64,000 bases of DNA, from assembly GCA_963836195.1 (NCBI GenBank), contig CAWIIX010000005.1, forward strand, positions 682,001-746,000, written 5' to 3'. Below the pieces are notes generated by a model that saw only the letters and a list, made by a program, of their open reading frames with translations, searched no databases and was not told where the DNA came from. A program made the position numbers and the translations under genes. Positions within the stretch are counted from its first letter, which is position 1, and each line of letters opens with the position of its first letter. Source of the DNA: Trebonia sp963836195 (lineage in GTDB: Bacteria > Actinomycetota > Actinomycetes > Streptosporangiales > Streptosporangiaceae). This document shows, piece after piece, positions 43,241-53,851 of the stretch.

Positions 43241-44388
43241 GTGAGCAGCACACAGATGATCGACTGGGACACGGCGATCTCGACCGGCGTCCGCTTTGCC
43301 AAGCAAGGGCCGCAGGTCAGCCTCACGGACGCCCGCGCAGTGGTAGCCGAACTGCGCGGCCTGACCACCGTCGTCCAACAGCCCGTCCGCGAGGTCACCC
43401 AGCTGACCAGCCAGGGTTCGGTCGGGCCGGTGGCCGTGGTGGACCGCCCCGGGTGGATCAAGGCCAACGTGGGCGGGTTCCAGGTGGTACTCGAACCGCT
43501 GGCCGACAAGCTGGCCGAGCGGGGCAACTCGATGCCCGGCGGCCAGGTGATCGGCTCGGTCGGCGCCCGGGTCACCGGCGTGCAGGCCGGCCTCATCCTC
43601 GCGTACCTGTCGTCGCGGGTGCTCGGTCAGTACGAGCTGTTCCTGCCGCCGGGCGAGGGCGAGGCGCCCGCCAGCGGCGCGAACGGCGCCAACGGCGCCA
43701 ACGGATCGACCGCCGCCGCCAACGGCGGCGGCGGCGGACCTCCGGCGTCGGCCGCCTGACCCTGGTCGCGCCGAACATCGTCATGGTCGAGCGCGAGCTC
43801 GGGGTCAACCCGCATGACTTCAGGCGCTGGGTGTGCCTGCACGAGGAGACCCACCGGGTCCAGTTCACCTCGGTGCCGTGGCTGCGCGGCTACGTCCAGG
43901 GCATGATGACCGAGTTCCTGCTCGCGTCGGACCTGGACGCGAGCGCGATCGTGGACCGGCTGCGGTCGGCTGCGGGCGCGGTCGCCGGCGCGGTCAGGGG
44001 CGGCGACGGCGAGTCGCTGATGGAGGCGATGCAGACCCCCGCCCAGCGCGAGCTGCTGGACAAGCTCACCGCGGTGATGACCCTGGTCGAGGGGCACGGC
44101 GACTACGTCATGGACGCGGTCGGCCCCCAGGTGGTGCCGTCGGTCGCGGAGATCAGGGAGAAGTTCTCGCAGCGGCGCGGCTCGGCCGGCCGGATGGAGC
44201 AGATCCTGCGCCGCATCCTCGGCATCGACCTGAAGATGAAGCAGTACGAGCAGGGCTCGAAGTTCGTCGCGGAGGTAGTGGCGGAGGCCGGGATGGCCGG
44301 TTTCAACCGGGTCTGGACCTCGCCCGAGACGCTGCCCACCCGGGCCGAGATGGCCAAGCCCGCTGACTGGCTGGCCCGGATCGGCTGA
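43241..44388 (+). CDS. Zinc-dependent metalloprotease (DUF2342), one frameshift
   Basis: Frame one (43241 to about 43715) gives MIDWDTAISTGVRFAKQGPQ, VVDRPGWIKANVGGFQVVLE and SSRVLGQYELFLPPG. The second frame continues with GRLTLVAPNIVMVERELGVN and the metal motif WVCLHEETHRVQFTSVPWLR (HExxH) and ends PADWLARIG. The shift (one base missing) lies in the NGANGANG/GGC repeat linker at 43680-43740. Corrected length is about 380, normal for this actinobacterial zincin family. Downstream tilS follows after two bases. Confidence 0.82.
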
Positions 44389-44390
44389 GT

Positions 44391-45362
44391 GTGGGCGGAG
44401 GCCTTTCCCCGGCCGTCGCCGCGGTCCGCAATGCGGTACGCGCGTCGCTGGCCGGGCTAGCGCCGGGCGACCTGGTGCTGGCCGCGTGCTCGGGCGGTCC
44501 CGACTCGCTCGCGCTGGCGGCCGCGCTCGCGTTCGTCGCGCCGCGGGCCGGGCTCCGGGCCGGCGCGGTCACCGTCGATCACGGGCTCCAGGAGGGGTCG
44601 GCCGACCGGGCGGCGGCGGTCGCGGCGGCGCTTGGCGGCCTTGGCCTCGACCCGGTGCGCGCGGTCGCGGTGACGGTTGACGGCGGCGGCGGTCCCGAGG
44701 CGGCGGCGCGCACGGCGCGGTACGCCGCCCTCGAGGCGGCGGCGGCCGACCTCGGCGCGACGACCGTGCTGCTCGGCCACACCCTCGACGACCAGGCGGA
44801 GACCGTGCTGCTCGGGCTCGCGCGCGGCTCGGGCGCGCGGTCGCTGGCGGGCATGCCGCCGCGGCGCGGCATTTTCCTGCGGCCCCTGCTCGGCCTGCGC
44901 CGCCAGGTGACGACGGGCGCCTGCGGGGCGCTCGGCCTCGCGCCGTGGGCGGACCCGCACAACGCCGACCGGCGGTTCGCCCGGGTGCGGGTCCGGCTCG
45001 ACGCGCTGCCCGCGCTCGAGGCCGCGCTCGGGCCGGGGGTGGCCGAGGCGCTGGCCCGGACCGCCGATCAGCTGCGGGACGACGCCGAGGTTCTCGAGCA
45101 AATCGCTTTGTCCGAACGGTCCGTGGATCCTCGTCTGCTGTCGGCCGCTTCCCTGGCCGGGCTGCCCGGCGCGGTGCGGACCCGGGTGCTGCGCTCGGCC
45201 GCCCTGGCGGCGGGCTGCCCGGCCACCGCGCTGACGTCGGCGCACGTCACGCGCATCGAGGAGCTGGTCACGGACTGGCGCGGGCAGCGCTGGATCGACC
45301 TGCCGGGCGGCGTCCGGGCGACTCGCCGGTCGGGGAAAGTTCTTTTCGAGCTGGCAAAATAA
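44391..45362 (+). CDS. tilS: tRNA(Ile)-lysidine synthase
   Basis: 323 residues from GTG 44391. PP-loop ACSGGPDSLALAAALAF at residues 26-42 binds ATP. Further motifs are VTVDHGLQEGSADRA, LLGHTLDDQAETVLLGLARG and a substrate region RSLAGMPPRRGIFLRPLL. It converts C34 of tRNA-Ile2 (anticodon CAU) to lysidine, which is essential for reading AUA. It is short, without the extra C-terminal domains of E. coli TilS, as normal for actinobacteria. Confidence 0.94.
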   Translation: MGGGLSPAVAAVRNAVRASLAGLAPGDLVLAACSGGPDSLALAAALAFVAPRAGLRAGAVTVDHGLQEGSADRAAAVAAALGGLGLDPVRAVAVTVDGGGGPEAAARTARYAALEAAAADLGATTVLLGHTLDDQAETVLLGLARGSGARSLAGMPPRRGIFLRPLLGLRRQVTTGACGALGLAPWADPHNADRRFARVRVRLDALPALEAALGPGVAEALARTADQLRDDAEVLEQIALSERSVDPRLLSAASLAGLPGAVRTRVLRSAALAAGCPATALTSAHVTRIEELVTDWRGQRWIDLPGGVRATRRSGKVLFELAK

Positions 45363-45414
45363 TTAACGAGACAGATAATAATTTTCTTGATGCGTAGCTA
45401 TGGGAGCGTGGTGC

Positions 45415-45981
45415 ATGGACGCCGCTGACATGGGGTCGGGACTGAAGGAGGTACTCATCACGTCCGAGCAGCTCAGCCGCCGGACGGCGGAGCTGGCGGC
45501 GCAGATCGACGCCGACTACGCCGACCGCGACCCGCTGCTCGTGGGCGTGCTGAAGGGAGCGGTGATGGTGATGGCCGACCTCGCCCGGGCCATGCACCTG
45601 CCGGTCCAGATGGACTGGATGGCGGTCTCGTCGTACGGCTCCGGCACCAAGTCATCGGGCGTGGTGCGCATCCTGAAGGACCTCGACGCCGACATCAGCG
45701 GCCGGCACGTGCTGATCGTGGAGGACATCATCGACTCCGGCCTGACGCTGTCCTGGCTGGTGGGGAACCTCAGGTCGCGCAACCCGGCGTCGGTGGCGGT
45801 GTGCGCGATGTTGCGGAAGCCGTCCTCTGCGCAGATGGAGGTCGAGGTCGCCTACACCGGGTTCGACGTGCCCGACGAGTTCGTGGTCGGCTACGGTCTC
45901 GACTACGCGGAGCGCTACCGTAACCTTCCATTTATCGGCACACTGGCGCCCGAGGTCTACGGCGGGAACACAACCCGTTGA
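45415..45981 (+). CDS. hpt: Hypoxanthine phosphoribosyltransferase
   Basis: 188 residues from ATG 45415 (GGGAG about 8 bases upstream; ATG 45400 is an alternative). PRPP motif VLIVEDIIDSGLTLSWL, flexible loop SSYGSGTKSSGVVRI and C-terminal DEFVVGYGLDYAERYRNLPF. It salvages hypoxanthine and guanine to IMP and GMP. The hpt-ftsH-folE arrangement is conserved. Confidence 0.95.
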   Translation: MDAADMGSGLKEVLITSEQLSRRTAELAAQIDADYADRDPLLVGVLKGAVMVMADLARAMHLPVQMDWMAVSSYGSGTKSSGVVRILKDLDADISGRHVLIVEDIIDSGLTLSWLVGNLRSRNPASVAVCAMLRKPSSAQMEVEVAYTGFDVPDEFVVGYGLDYAERYRNLPFIGTLAPEVYGGNTTR

Positions 45982-46144
45982 ACATAGCGTTGATGTACCG
46001 TCAAGGGATCATTGTTGTTGCGTTGGGTACGGTCGGTAGTGCTTGCCGACGGTGCGGAGCAGGCATGGAGCAGTGCCGCCGGTGGTCGGCGGGACGTGAG
46101 GCTGGTCAGGAGGGAACGGCCCCGGGCCCTGGGGGTCGCTCGCG

Positions 46145-48150
46145 ATGGAATTGAAGCGAATTTTCCGCGGACCGCTACTGCTGGTCCTGCTTGCGGTGCT
46201 GGTCATAACGATCACCTTGGGCTGGGCGAACTCCGGTAGCAGCTATCAGCAGGTAGACACCGGGAAAATCGTCCAGCTGATCCAGCAGGGCCAAGTGAAG
46301 TCAGCCGTGCTGACCGACAAGAACCAGACGATCCAGGTCACCACGAACAGCGGCCAGGAGTACGAGGCTTCCTTCATCTCCGGCCAGGGCCAGGCGCTCC
46401 AGCAGGAGCTGCAGACCCAGTTCCAGGCGGGCAAGCTGCCCGGCAACTACAACGTGGTCATCCCCAAGACGAGCACGTTTGTCTCCATCCTCGAGACGTT
46501 CATCCCGTACATCATCATCGCGCTGTTCTTCTTCTTCCTGCTCGAGTCAGATGCAGGGCGGCGGCTCCCGGGTGATGAACTTCGGCAAGTCGAAGGCCAA
46601 GCTGATCACCAAGGACACCCCGAAGACCACCTTCGCGGACGTGGCCGGCGCCGACGAGGCGATCGAGGAGCTCCACGAGATCAAGGAGTTCCTCCAGAAC
46701 CCGGCCAAGTTCCAGGCGATCGGGGCCAAGATCCCCAAGGGCGTGCTGCTCTACGGCCCGCCCGGCACCGGCAAGACGCTGCTCGCCCGGGCGGTAGCGG
46801 GCGAGGCCGGCGTGCCGTTCTACTCGATCTCCGGCTCCGACTTCGTGGAGATGTTCGTCGGCGTCGGCGCCTCCCGCGTCCGCGACCTGTTCGAGCAGGC
46901 GAAGGCGAACGCCCCGTCGATCGTGTTCGTGGACGAGATCGACGCGGTCGGCCGGCACCGCGGCGCGGGCCTCGGCGGCGGGCACGACGAGCGCGAGCAG
47001 ACGCTCAACCAGATGCTGGTCGAGCTCGACGGCTTCGACACCAAGGGCGGCGTGATCGTGATCGCCGCCACCAACCGGCCGGACATCCTCGACCCGGCGC
47101 TGCTGCGCCCGGGCCGGTTCGACCGGCAGATCGTGGTGGCCCAGCCGGACCTGACCGGGCGCAAGGGCATCCTCAAGGTGCACGCGCGCGGCAAGCCGAT
47201 CGCTCCAGACGCCGACCTGGACATCATCGCGCGGCGCACGCCCGGCTTCACCGGCGCGGACCTGGCCAACGTGATCAACGAGGCGGCGCTGCTGACCGCG
47301 CGCAACAACGGCAAGCAGATCCACATGGCCGCGCTTGAGGAGGCCATCGACCGCGTGATGACCGGCCCGGAGCGCAAGAGCGTGCTGCTGTCGGAGGCGG
47401 AGCGGAAGCTCATCGCCTACCACGAGGGCGGCCACGCCCTGGTCGGGCACGCGATGGCCAACGCCGACCCGGTGCACAAGGTCACGATCATCCCGCGCGG
47501 CCGGGCGCTCGGCTACACCATGGCGCTGCCGACCGAGGACAAGTTCCTCACCACCCGCGCCGAGATGCAGGACCAGCTGGCGATGCTGCTCGGCGGCAGG
47601 ACCGCGGAGGAGATCATCTTCCACGAGCCGACGAGCGGCGCGGCCAACGACATCGAGAAGGCCACCCAGATCGCCCGGGCCATGGTCACCGAGTACGGCA
47701 TGAGCGAGCGGCTCGGCGCGCGGAAGTTCGGCAGCGGCGATGCGGAGCCGTTCCTCGGCATGGACCGGTCGCACAGCCGGGACTACTCCGAGGAGATCGC
47801 CTCGGCGATCGACGAGGAGATCAAGCGGATGATCGAGGCCGCGCACGACGAGGCGTGGGAGGTGCTCGTCGAGTACCGCGACGTCCTCGACGCGCTCGTG
47901 CTGCGGCTGCTCGACAAGGAGACCGTAGCCAGGAAAGAGGTCCTGGAGCTGTTCGCCACGGTGCAGAAGCGACCCTCGCGAGGTACCTACACCGGCTACG
48001 GCAAGCGCCTCCCGTCCGACAAGCCGCCGGTCATGTCGCCCAAGGAGCTTGCCCTGGCGGCGAGCTCGGGGAACGGCCTCGACGGACATCCCCGGCCCGA
48101 CCAACGGCCAGGTGCTCGGCTACGGGCCCGGCAGCGAGGGCAACGACTAA
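46145..48150 (+). CDS. ftsH: ATP-dependent zinc metalloprotease FtsH, two frameshifts
   Basis: About 668 residues after correction. N-terminal membrane helix LLLVLLAVLVITITLGWA, periplasmic part, second helix ETFIPYIIIALFFFFLL. An extra G at about 46544 shifts the frame just before QMQGGGSRVMNFGKSKAKL. The AAA domain follows: Walker A GPPGTGKTLLARAVAGEAGV, SRH ATNRPDILDPALLRPGRFDR, protease HEGGHALVGHA (HExxH variant HEGGH). A second extra base (A 48086) breaks the last 21 residues, which in the corrected frame end at TAA 48148. FtsH degrades misfolded membrane proteins and is normally indispensable in actinobacteria. Confidence 0.93.
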
Positions 48151-48152
48151 GC

Positions 48153-48821
48153 GTGGCGATTACCGAACAGCCGACGCCTGAGCAGTCGACCTTGGATCAG
48201 GCGTCGGCTGCGCCATTGCCGGCCGAGCTTGAGGTGGCAGGCGAGCGGGAGCCCGTCGATCAGGAGCGGATCGAGCGGGCGGTCCGCGAGATCCTGATCG
48301 CCGTCGGCGAGGATCCTGACCGGGACGGCCTCCTCGACACCCCGGCCCGGGTCGCCCGGATGTACGCGGAGCAGTTCGCCGGGCTCAGGCAGCGCCCCGA
48401 GGACGTGCTCACGACGGTCTTCGACGCCGAGTACGACGAGATCGTGCTGGTGCGCGACATCGAGATCTACAGCATGTGCGAGCACCACCTGGTGCCCTTC
48501 TTCGGCAAGGCCCACATCGGCTACATCCCGAACGAAAAGGGCGAGATAACCGGGCTGTCGAAGCTGGCCCGTCTGGTCGACGTCTACGCCCGGCGCCCCC
48601 AGGTCCAGGAGCGCATCACCTGCCAGGTGGCCGACTCGCTGATGCGCATCCTGGAGCCGCGCGGCGTGATCGTGGTGATCGAGTGCGAGCACCTGTGCAT
48701 GTCCATGCGCGGCGTCCGCAAGCCGGGCGCGACCACCGTGACATCCGCCGTCCGCGGGATCTTCCGCAAGGAGGCCAGGACCCGCGCCGAGGCGATGAGC
48801 CTCCTGTTCGGCAACCGGTGA
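48153..48821 (+). CDS. folE: GTP cyclohydrolase I
   Basis: 222 residues from GTG 48153, two bases after the ftsH stop. Zn site and active-site motifs SMCEHHLVPFFGKAHIGYIP and IECEHLCMSMRGVRKPGATT, plus GLSKLARLVDVYARRPQVQE. It makes 7,8-dihydroneopterin triphosphate from GTP, the first folate step. N-terminal 30 residues are poorly conserved. Confidence 0.96.
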   Translation: MAITEQPTPEQSTLDQASAAPLPAELEVAGEREPVDQERIERAVREILIAVGEDPDRDGLLDTPARVARMYAEQFAGLRQRPEDVLTTVFDAEYDEIVLVRDIEIYSMCEHHLVPFFGKAHIGYIPNEKGEITGLSKLARLVDVYARRPQVQERITCQVADSLMRILEPRGVIVVIECEHLCMSMRGVRKPGATTVTSAVRGIFRKEARTRAEAMSLLFGNR

Positions 48822-49084
48822 ATTATTCGGAAATACTCTCCGCTTGGGCGCGGAGTTAATTCCTGATTTAGTGCCGCTTTATTTGAACCGGTACCCTTGT
48901 GCCTGCGTCTAACTAAACGTGCGACCCGTCTTAACCAGTCGTTAGGTTATACGCCGGTCGTTGGAGGTAGCGTGGCTCAGGGGCGCACGCGGTGGCGGTG
49001 CGGGCCGCCTGACGTGGAGAAGGCTGCCGCAATGGTTACGACTATCTTCAGCACACCGCAGATTCGGCGCGTGGCGGGTAAGCC

Positions 49085-51008
49085 ATGAGTACGATGCTTC
49101 TCCGTGGTTCGGGGCCTGACAAGAGATCTGAGATGAGCGAGACTAACTCTGCCGATCAAGGCGACCGGAGGGCCGACTCCGCCCCACCATGCCCGCCGTG
49201 GCGCGAGGGGGGCAAGCGGCTGGCGTGGCTCCCTCCGATCGCGTCGCTGCTCGTCTTCCTCATCGGACTGTCCGACATTCTGACGGTTTTCAAGCCGCAC
49301 AGTCGTCAACCGGCTGCACAAGATCAAGCCGTTCGTGCCCGGCTTCCTGGCGAACGTCACCCGCACCTCCGACGTCATCGTCGGCCTGCTGCTCATCCTG
49401 CTCGCGCTCGGGCTGCGGCGGCGCAAGCGCCGGGCCTGGCAGGCGGTCCTGGCGCTGCTCGCCTTCGACATCGTGATCCACTTCCTGCACTTGTCGCACC
49501 TGCCCCGCGAGACCTCGATCTCGGTCTCCTCGATCGTGGCGATCGTGCTGTTGGTCGGGCTGCTCTTCTTCCACCGCGAGTTCTACGCGATCGGCGACCC
49601 GCGCACCCGGTGGAGCGTGCTCAACGTATTCGCGGTCCTGGTCGTGGCGGACGTCGCGATCGGCCTCGGCTACCTCTCGGTCGGGCCGCTGGCCGGAAAC
49701 TACTCGCTTTCCCAGCGGCTGCAGGACGTCGTCTACGAGCTCGTCGGCGTCTACGGCCCGGTCCAGTGGGCATCGGACGCCCGAAGCGACCTCTACCACC
49801 TGCTGACCAGCGCGCTTGGCCTGTTCACGCTCGTCGTCACCCTCTACCTGCTGTTGCGCTCGGCCCAGCCGAGGGCGCGGCTCACCCAGACCGACCGGGA
49901 GCGGATCAGGGAGCTGCTCGACCGGCACGGCGACCGGGACTCGCTCGGCTACTTCGCGCTCCGGGACGACAAGAGCGTGATCTGGTCCCCGACGGGCAAG
50001 GCGGGCGTCTGCTACCGGGTCGTCTCCGGCGTGATGCTGGCCTCAGGCGATCCCCTCGGCGATCCCGAGGCGTGGCCCGGAGCGATCACCGAGTTCCTGG
50101 CCGACGCGGCCCGGCACGCGTGGCGCCCGGCCGTCATGGGCTGCAGCGAGCTCGGCGCCGAGGTGTGGTGCCGTGAGGGCGACCTGTCCGCGCTCGAGCT
50201 CGGCGACGAGGCGGTCGTCAACGTCGCCGACTTCAGCCTGTCTGGTCGTTCCATGCGGAACGTGCGGCAGATGGTCAACCGGGTGACCAAGAGCGGTTAC
50301 AAGGCCGAGGTCCGCCGGGTCAGCGACATACCGAGGCCGGAGCTCGACCGGATCATCAGCGCGGCCGACCACTGGCGGGGCAGCCACACCGAGCGGGGGT
50401 TCTCGATGGCGCTCGGCCGCCTCGGCGGGCGCGGCGACGGTGACTGCGTGCTGGTGACCGCGGAGGAGAACGGCGTCCTGCGGGCCGTCCTCCAGTTCGT
50501 CCCCTGGGGCCACGACGGGCTCTCGCTCGACCTCATGCGCCGTGACCGGAACGCGCAGGCGGGCCTCAACGACTTCCTCATCGTGGAGTCGATCAAGGCC
50601 GCGCCGGGGCTCGGGGTCAAACGCCTGTCGCTGAACTTCGCGATGTTCCGGGCCGCCCTCGAGCGCGGCGAGAAGATCGGCGCGGGCCCGGTGCTGAAGG
50701 CCTGGCGGAACCTGCTCGTGTTCCTGTCCCGCTGGTTCCAGATCGAGTCGCTCTACAAGTTCAACGCGAAGTTCAGCCCGACCTGGGAGCCGCGGTTCTT
50801 CGTCTACCCGGGCGGCCGGGACGCGCCCCGCATCGCGTTCGCCGCCCTCGAGGCGGAGGCGTTCCTGGTCTGGCCGACGTTCGAGGCGAAGCGGTACGCC
50901 CGGCGGGTGGGCCGCCGGCTGGGCCTGCACAAGGTGCGGCGCCGCTACCGCGCCCGCGTCGCCGACCGCAGGGAGCGGCGCTCGGCGGGGAACGTCGCTC
51001 GAGGCTGA
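49085..51008 (+). CDS. Membrane protein with lysyl-phosphatidylglycerol synthase-like C-terminal domain, one frameshift
   Basis: Start ATG 49085 or ATG 49133. Residues 40-60 begin a membrane helix (IASLLVFLIGLSDILTVFK). An extra A at 49301 shifts the frame; it resumes as VVNRLHKIKPFVPGFLANVT and runs to 51008. Four or so further helices (VIVGLLLILLALGL; IVAIVLLVGLLFFH) precede a cytosolic GNAT-like DUF2156 domain: DKSVIWSPTGKAGVCYRVVS, MGCSELGAEVWC and RGFSMALGRLGGRGDGDCVL. Such MprF-like proteins add amino acids to phosphatidylglycerol; the function here is inferred. Its place between folE and folP is common in actinomycetes. Confidence 0.82.
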
Positions 51009-51024
51009 CTATACGATTCCCCTT

Positions 51025-51906
51025 ATGGTGAATCTGCCTGGCCTGGCCGGGAGCCCGCCCGCGGGCCGCTGTCTGGTCATGGGCGTGGTCAACGTGACGC
51101 CCGACTCGTTCTCCGACGGCGGCCGCTGGTTCGGCGCCGGGGAGGCCATCGAGCACGGCCTCAGGATGGTGGCCGAGGGCGCCGACATCGTCGACGTCGG
51201 CGGCGAGTCGACCAGGCCCGGCGCCCAGCGGGTGCCGGCCGACGAGGAACTGCGCCGGGTCAAGCCGGTCATCACCGAGCTGGTCCGGGCGGGGGTGGTG
51301 GTCAGCGTCGACACCATGCGCGCCCAGGTGGCCGAGTGGGCCCTCGGGGCCGGCGTCAGCCTGGTCAACGATGTCAGCGGCGGCCTCGCCGACCCCTACA
51401 TGCCCCGGCTGGTGGCCAAGGCGGGCGTTCCCTACGTGGTCGTGCACTGGCGCGGGCACAGCCACGACATGTACTCCCGCGCCGTCTACGCGGACGTGGT
51501 CCGCGAGGTTCACGACGAACTGGCCCAGCGGGTCGGCGCGGTGATCGCCGAGGGTGTCGACCCCGCCATGATCGTGCTCGACCCTGGCCTCGGGTTCAGC
51601 AAGAACCCGGCCCCGGTCGGCCCCGAGGCGCACAACTGGCAGCTCGTGGCCGGGCTGCCCGAGCTGGCCAGGATCGGCGGCCGCGACTTCCCGGTTCTGG
51701 TCGGCGCGTCCCGCAAGCGGTACCTGAGCAGGCTGTTCGACGAGGTGGGGGGCGAGCAGCGGCCGTACACGGAGAACGACGCGGCGACGGTCGCGATCAC
51801 CGCGCTGTCGGCGGCCGACGGCGCCTGGTGCGTCCGCGTCCACCAGGTCCCGGCCAACGCGGACGCGGTCCGGGTCGCCGCCGCCTACCGGGCCGCCCGC
51901 TCATGA
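51025..51906 (+). CDS. folP: Dihydropteroate synthase
   Basis: 293 residues. FolP motifs MGVVNVTPDSFSDGGRW, IVDVGGESTRPGAQRVPADE, VSVDTMRAQVAEWAL and LDPGLGFSKNPA, with the C-terminal HQVPANADAVRVA. It condenses pABA with hydroxymethyl-dihydropterin pyrophosphate; target of sulfonamides. It overlaps folK by four bases. folB, usually between folP and folK, is missing. Confidence 0.95.
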   Translation: MVNLPGLAGSPPAGRCLVMGVVNVTPDSFSDGGRWFGAGEAIEHGLRMVAEGADIVDVGGESTRPGAQRVPADEELRRVKPVITELVRAGVVVSVDTMRAQVAEWALGAGVSLVNDVSGGLADPYMPRLVAKAGVPYVVVHWRGHSHDMYSRAVYADVVREVHDELAQRVGAVIAEGVDPAMIVLDPGLGFSKNPAPVGPEAHNWQLVAGLPELARIGGRDFPVLVGASRKRYLSRLFDEVGGEQRPYTENDAATVAITALSAADGAWCVRVHQVPANADAVRVAAAYRAARS

Positions 51907-52413
51907 CCGCCGTCGTGCTCGCTCTCGGCAGCAACCTGGGGGACCGGCAGGACATCCTCCAGGGGGCGGTGGACGCGATCGTCGGCCTGCCCGGGATCCG
52001 GGTGACGGCGGTGTCGCCGGTCTACGAGACGGCGCCGGTCGGCGGCCCGGACCAGCCCGATTACCTCAACGCCGTCGTCCTCGCGGACGCCGCCCAGCCG
52101 GCCCGCGCAGCTGCTCGACCAGGTGCACGAGATCGAGGCCGCGTTCGACCGGGTGCGGGCGGTGCGCTGGGGACCGCGCACGCTCGACATCGACATCATC
52201 GAGTTCGGCGGCGAGCGCAGCGACGACCCGGAGCTCACGCTGCCGCACCCCCGCGCGCACGAGCGGGCGTTCGTGCTCGGCCCGTGGCGCGACGTCGATC
52301 CTGACGCGGCGCTGCCCGGGCACGGCCCGGTGGCCGGGCTGCTGGCCAAGGCGGACCGCTCCGGCCTGCGCCGCTCCAACCTGAGTCTCGTGATCCCGGA
52401 GGGGATGCCATGA
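51903..52413 (+). CDS. folK: HPPK (6-hydroxymethyl-dihydropterin pyrophosphokinase), one frameshift
   Basis: N-terminal part ALGSNLGDRQDILQGAVDAI and VYETAPVGGPDQPDYLNAVV lies in the first frame. An extra G at 52107 interrupts ...AQPAR; the second frame gives QLLDQVHEIEAAFDRVRAVR, WGPRTLDIDIIEFGG and LPHPRAHERAFVLGPW. The HPPK catalytic motif RWGPRTLDIDI is intact. Corrected length is about 169. It overlaps folP and the DUF3180 gene by four bases at each end. Confidence 0.92.
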
Positions 52414-52901
52414 CCCCGACCAGGCCGCGCACGCTCCTGCTGATCGGGGCGATCGCCCTCGGGATCACCTGGGCGCTGCTCACCGTCGTCTACGCCAGCC
52501 TCCCCCCGCTCACCTGGACCCTGGTGCCCGCCCTGCTGATCGGGGCGGCGCTTGAGGCCTGGACGGGCCGCGACCTGCGGGCCCGCATTCAGGGCGGGGC
52601 GGGCGCGCGGCCGGTGCCGGCGCTCTTCGTCGCCCGGATGGTCGCCCTGGCCAAGGCGAGCTCGCAGGCGGCCGCGCTGCTGGCCGGGGTGAGCGCGGGC
52701 TTCATGATCTACCTGTCCGGGATGACCGACGCGCCCACCCCGCGGACCGACCTGGTCGATGCCAGCCTCTCGTTCGGCGCGTCCGTCATCCTGCTGGCGG
52801 CGGCGCTGTTCCTCGAGTACTGCTGTCGCGTTCCGAAGGACCCCCGCGGCGAGCGCGACGAGGAGCCTCCCCCGCCCCGCCCGTCCCCCTTCGGACACTA
52901 A
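52410..52901 (+). CDS. DUF3180 membrane protein
   Basis: 163 residues. Four membrane segments: TLLLIGAIALGITWALLTVV, LTWTLVPALLIGAAL, ASSQAAALLAGVSAGFMIYL and FGASVILLAAALFLEYC. Ends in a Glu/Pro-rich tail. DUF3180 is conserved after folK in actinobacteria; role unknown. The start overlaps folK (ATGA). Confidence 0.9.
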   Translation: MTPTRPRTLLLIGAIALGITWALLTVVYASLPPLTWTLVPALLIGAALEAWTGRDLRARIQGGAGARPVPALFVARMVALAKASSQAAALLAGVSAGFMIYLSGMTDAPTPRTDLVDASLSFGASVILLAAALFLEYCCRVPKDPRGERDEEPPPPRPSPFGH

Positions 52902-52957
52902 TTCTCCGGGCTATTCTTGTCAGGGCGTTTGCCAGGTGAGGGGGCTGTCCGGTACAG

Positions 52958-53851
52958 GTGGAAACTGGAGCTAACGAGCATCCCGCTCGGCTGCGGGTCG
53001 GAGTGATCGGGCCCGGCCGGGTCGGGGTGGCGCTCGCGCGGGCGCTGGCGCGGGCCGGCCATGAGGTCACGGCGGTCTCCGCCGTCTCCGAGGCGTCCAA
53101 GCAGCGGGCGCGCGACCACTTCCCCCGGGCCAGGCTCACCGAGCCCGCACAGGTGCTCGCGGACGCGGACCTGGTGCTGCTGACGGTCCCCGACGACGTG
53201 CTTCCCGGCCTGGTCGAGGGGCTGGCCGCGACCGGGGCGCCGTACTCCGGCCGGCTGGTCGCGCACGCCAGCGGCGCGCACGGGGTACGGGTGCTCGACC
53301 CCGCCACCAGAGCGGGGGGGCTGCCGCTGGCGCTGCACCCGGTGATGGCGTTCACCGGCCGCGAGGACGACGTGGACAGGATCAAGGGCGTCTGCTTCGG
53401 GGTGACCGCGCCCGACCCGCTCCGCGCGGCGGCCGAGGCGCTGGTGATCGAGATGGGCGGCGAGCCGGTGTTCATCGCCGAGCAGAATCGCGCCCTGTAC
53501 CACGCGGCCCTCGCCTTCGCCGCCAACCACCTGGTGACGCTCGTGGCCGAGGCCGCCAGCCTGCTCGGGCAGGCCGGCGCGGACAATCCCGAGCGGATGC
53601 TCGGCCCGCTGCTCGGCGCGGCCCTCGACAACGCGCTCAGGTTCGGCGACGCGGGCCTGACCGGGCCGGTCGCGCGCGGCGACAGCGGCACCGTGGCCTC
53701 GCACCTGGCCGCCATCGAGGCGGCCGACCCGCGCGCGCTGCCCGCCTATCTCGCGCTGGCCAGGCTGACGGCCGACCGCGCGCTCGCGGCCGGCCGCCTC
53801 AGCGCGGGCGACGCCGAGCGCCTCCTCGACGTGCTGGGAGATCATCGATGA
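52958..53851 (+). CDS. Rossmann-fold DUF2520 oxidoreductase-like protein
   Basis: 297 residues from GTG 52958. N-terminal NAD(P)-binding motif VGVIGPGRVGVALARALARA (GxGxxG), then LTVPDDVLPGLVEGLAATGA, LHPVMAFTGREDDVDRIKGV and a helical C-terminal domain. It resembles ketopantoate reductase/prephenate dehydrogenase folds; enzymatic role unassigned. Immediately before panC (ATGATC overlap), which favours a link to pantothenate formation. Confidence 0.88.
   Translation: METGANEHPARLRVGVIGPGRVGVALARALARAGHEVTAVSAVSEASKQRARDHFPRARLTEPAQVLADADLVLLTVPDDVLPGLVEGLAATGAPYSGRLVAHASGAHGVRVLDPATRAGGLPLALHPVMAFTGREDDVDRIKGVCFGVTAPDPLRAAAEALVIEMGGEPVFIAEQNRALYHAALAFAANHLVTLVAEAASLLGQAGADNPERMLGPLLGAALDNALRFGDAGLTGPVARGDSGTVASHLAAIEAADPRALPAYLALARLTADRALAAGRLSAGDAERLLDVLGDHR

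Noticed and set aside
48897..49088. Possible 63-residue gene between folE and the lysyl-PG synthase-like gene
   Set aside because: No ribosome site, mixed codon use and no recognisable motif; likely leader sequence.
39490..52110. Programmed frameshifting as a shared mechanism
   Set aside because: The junctions share no slippery heptamer, stop-codon context or downstream stem, and shift in both directions; kept only as an alternative.
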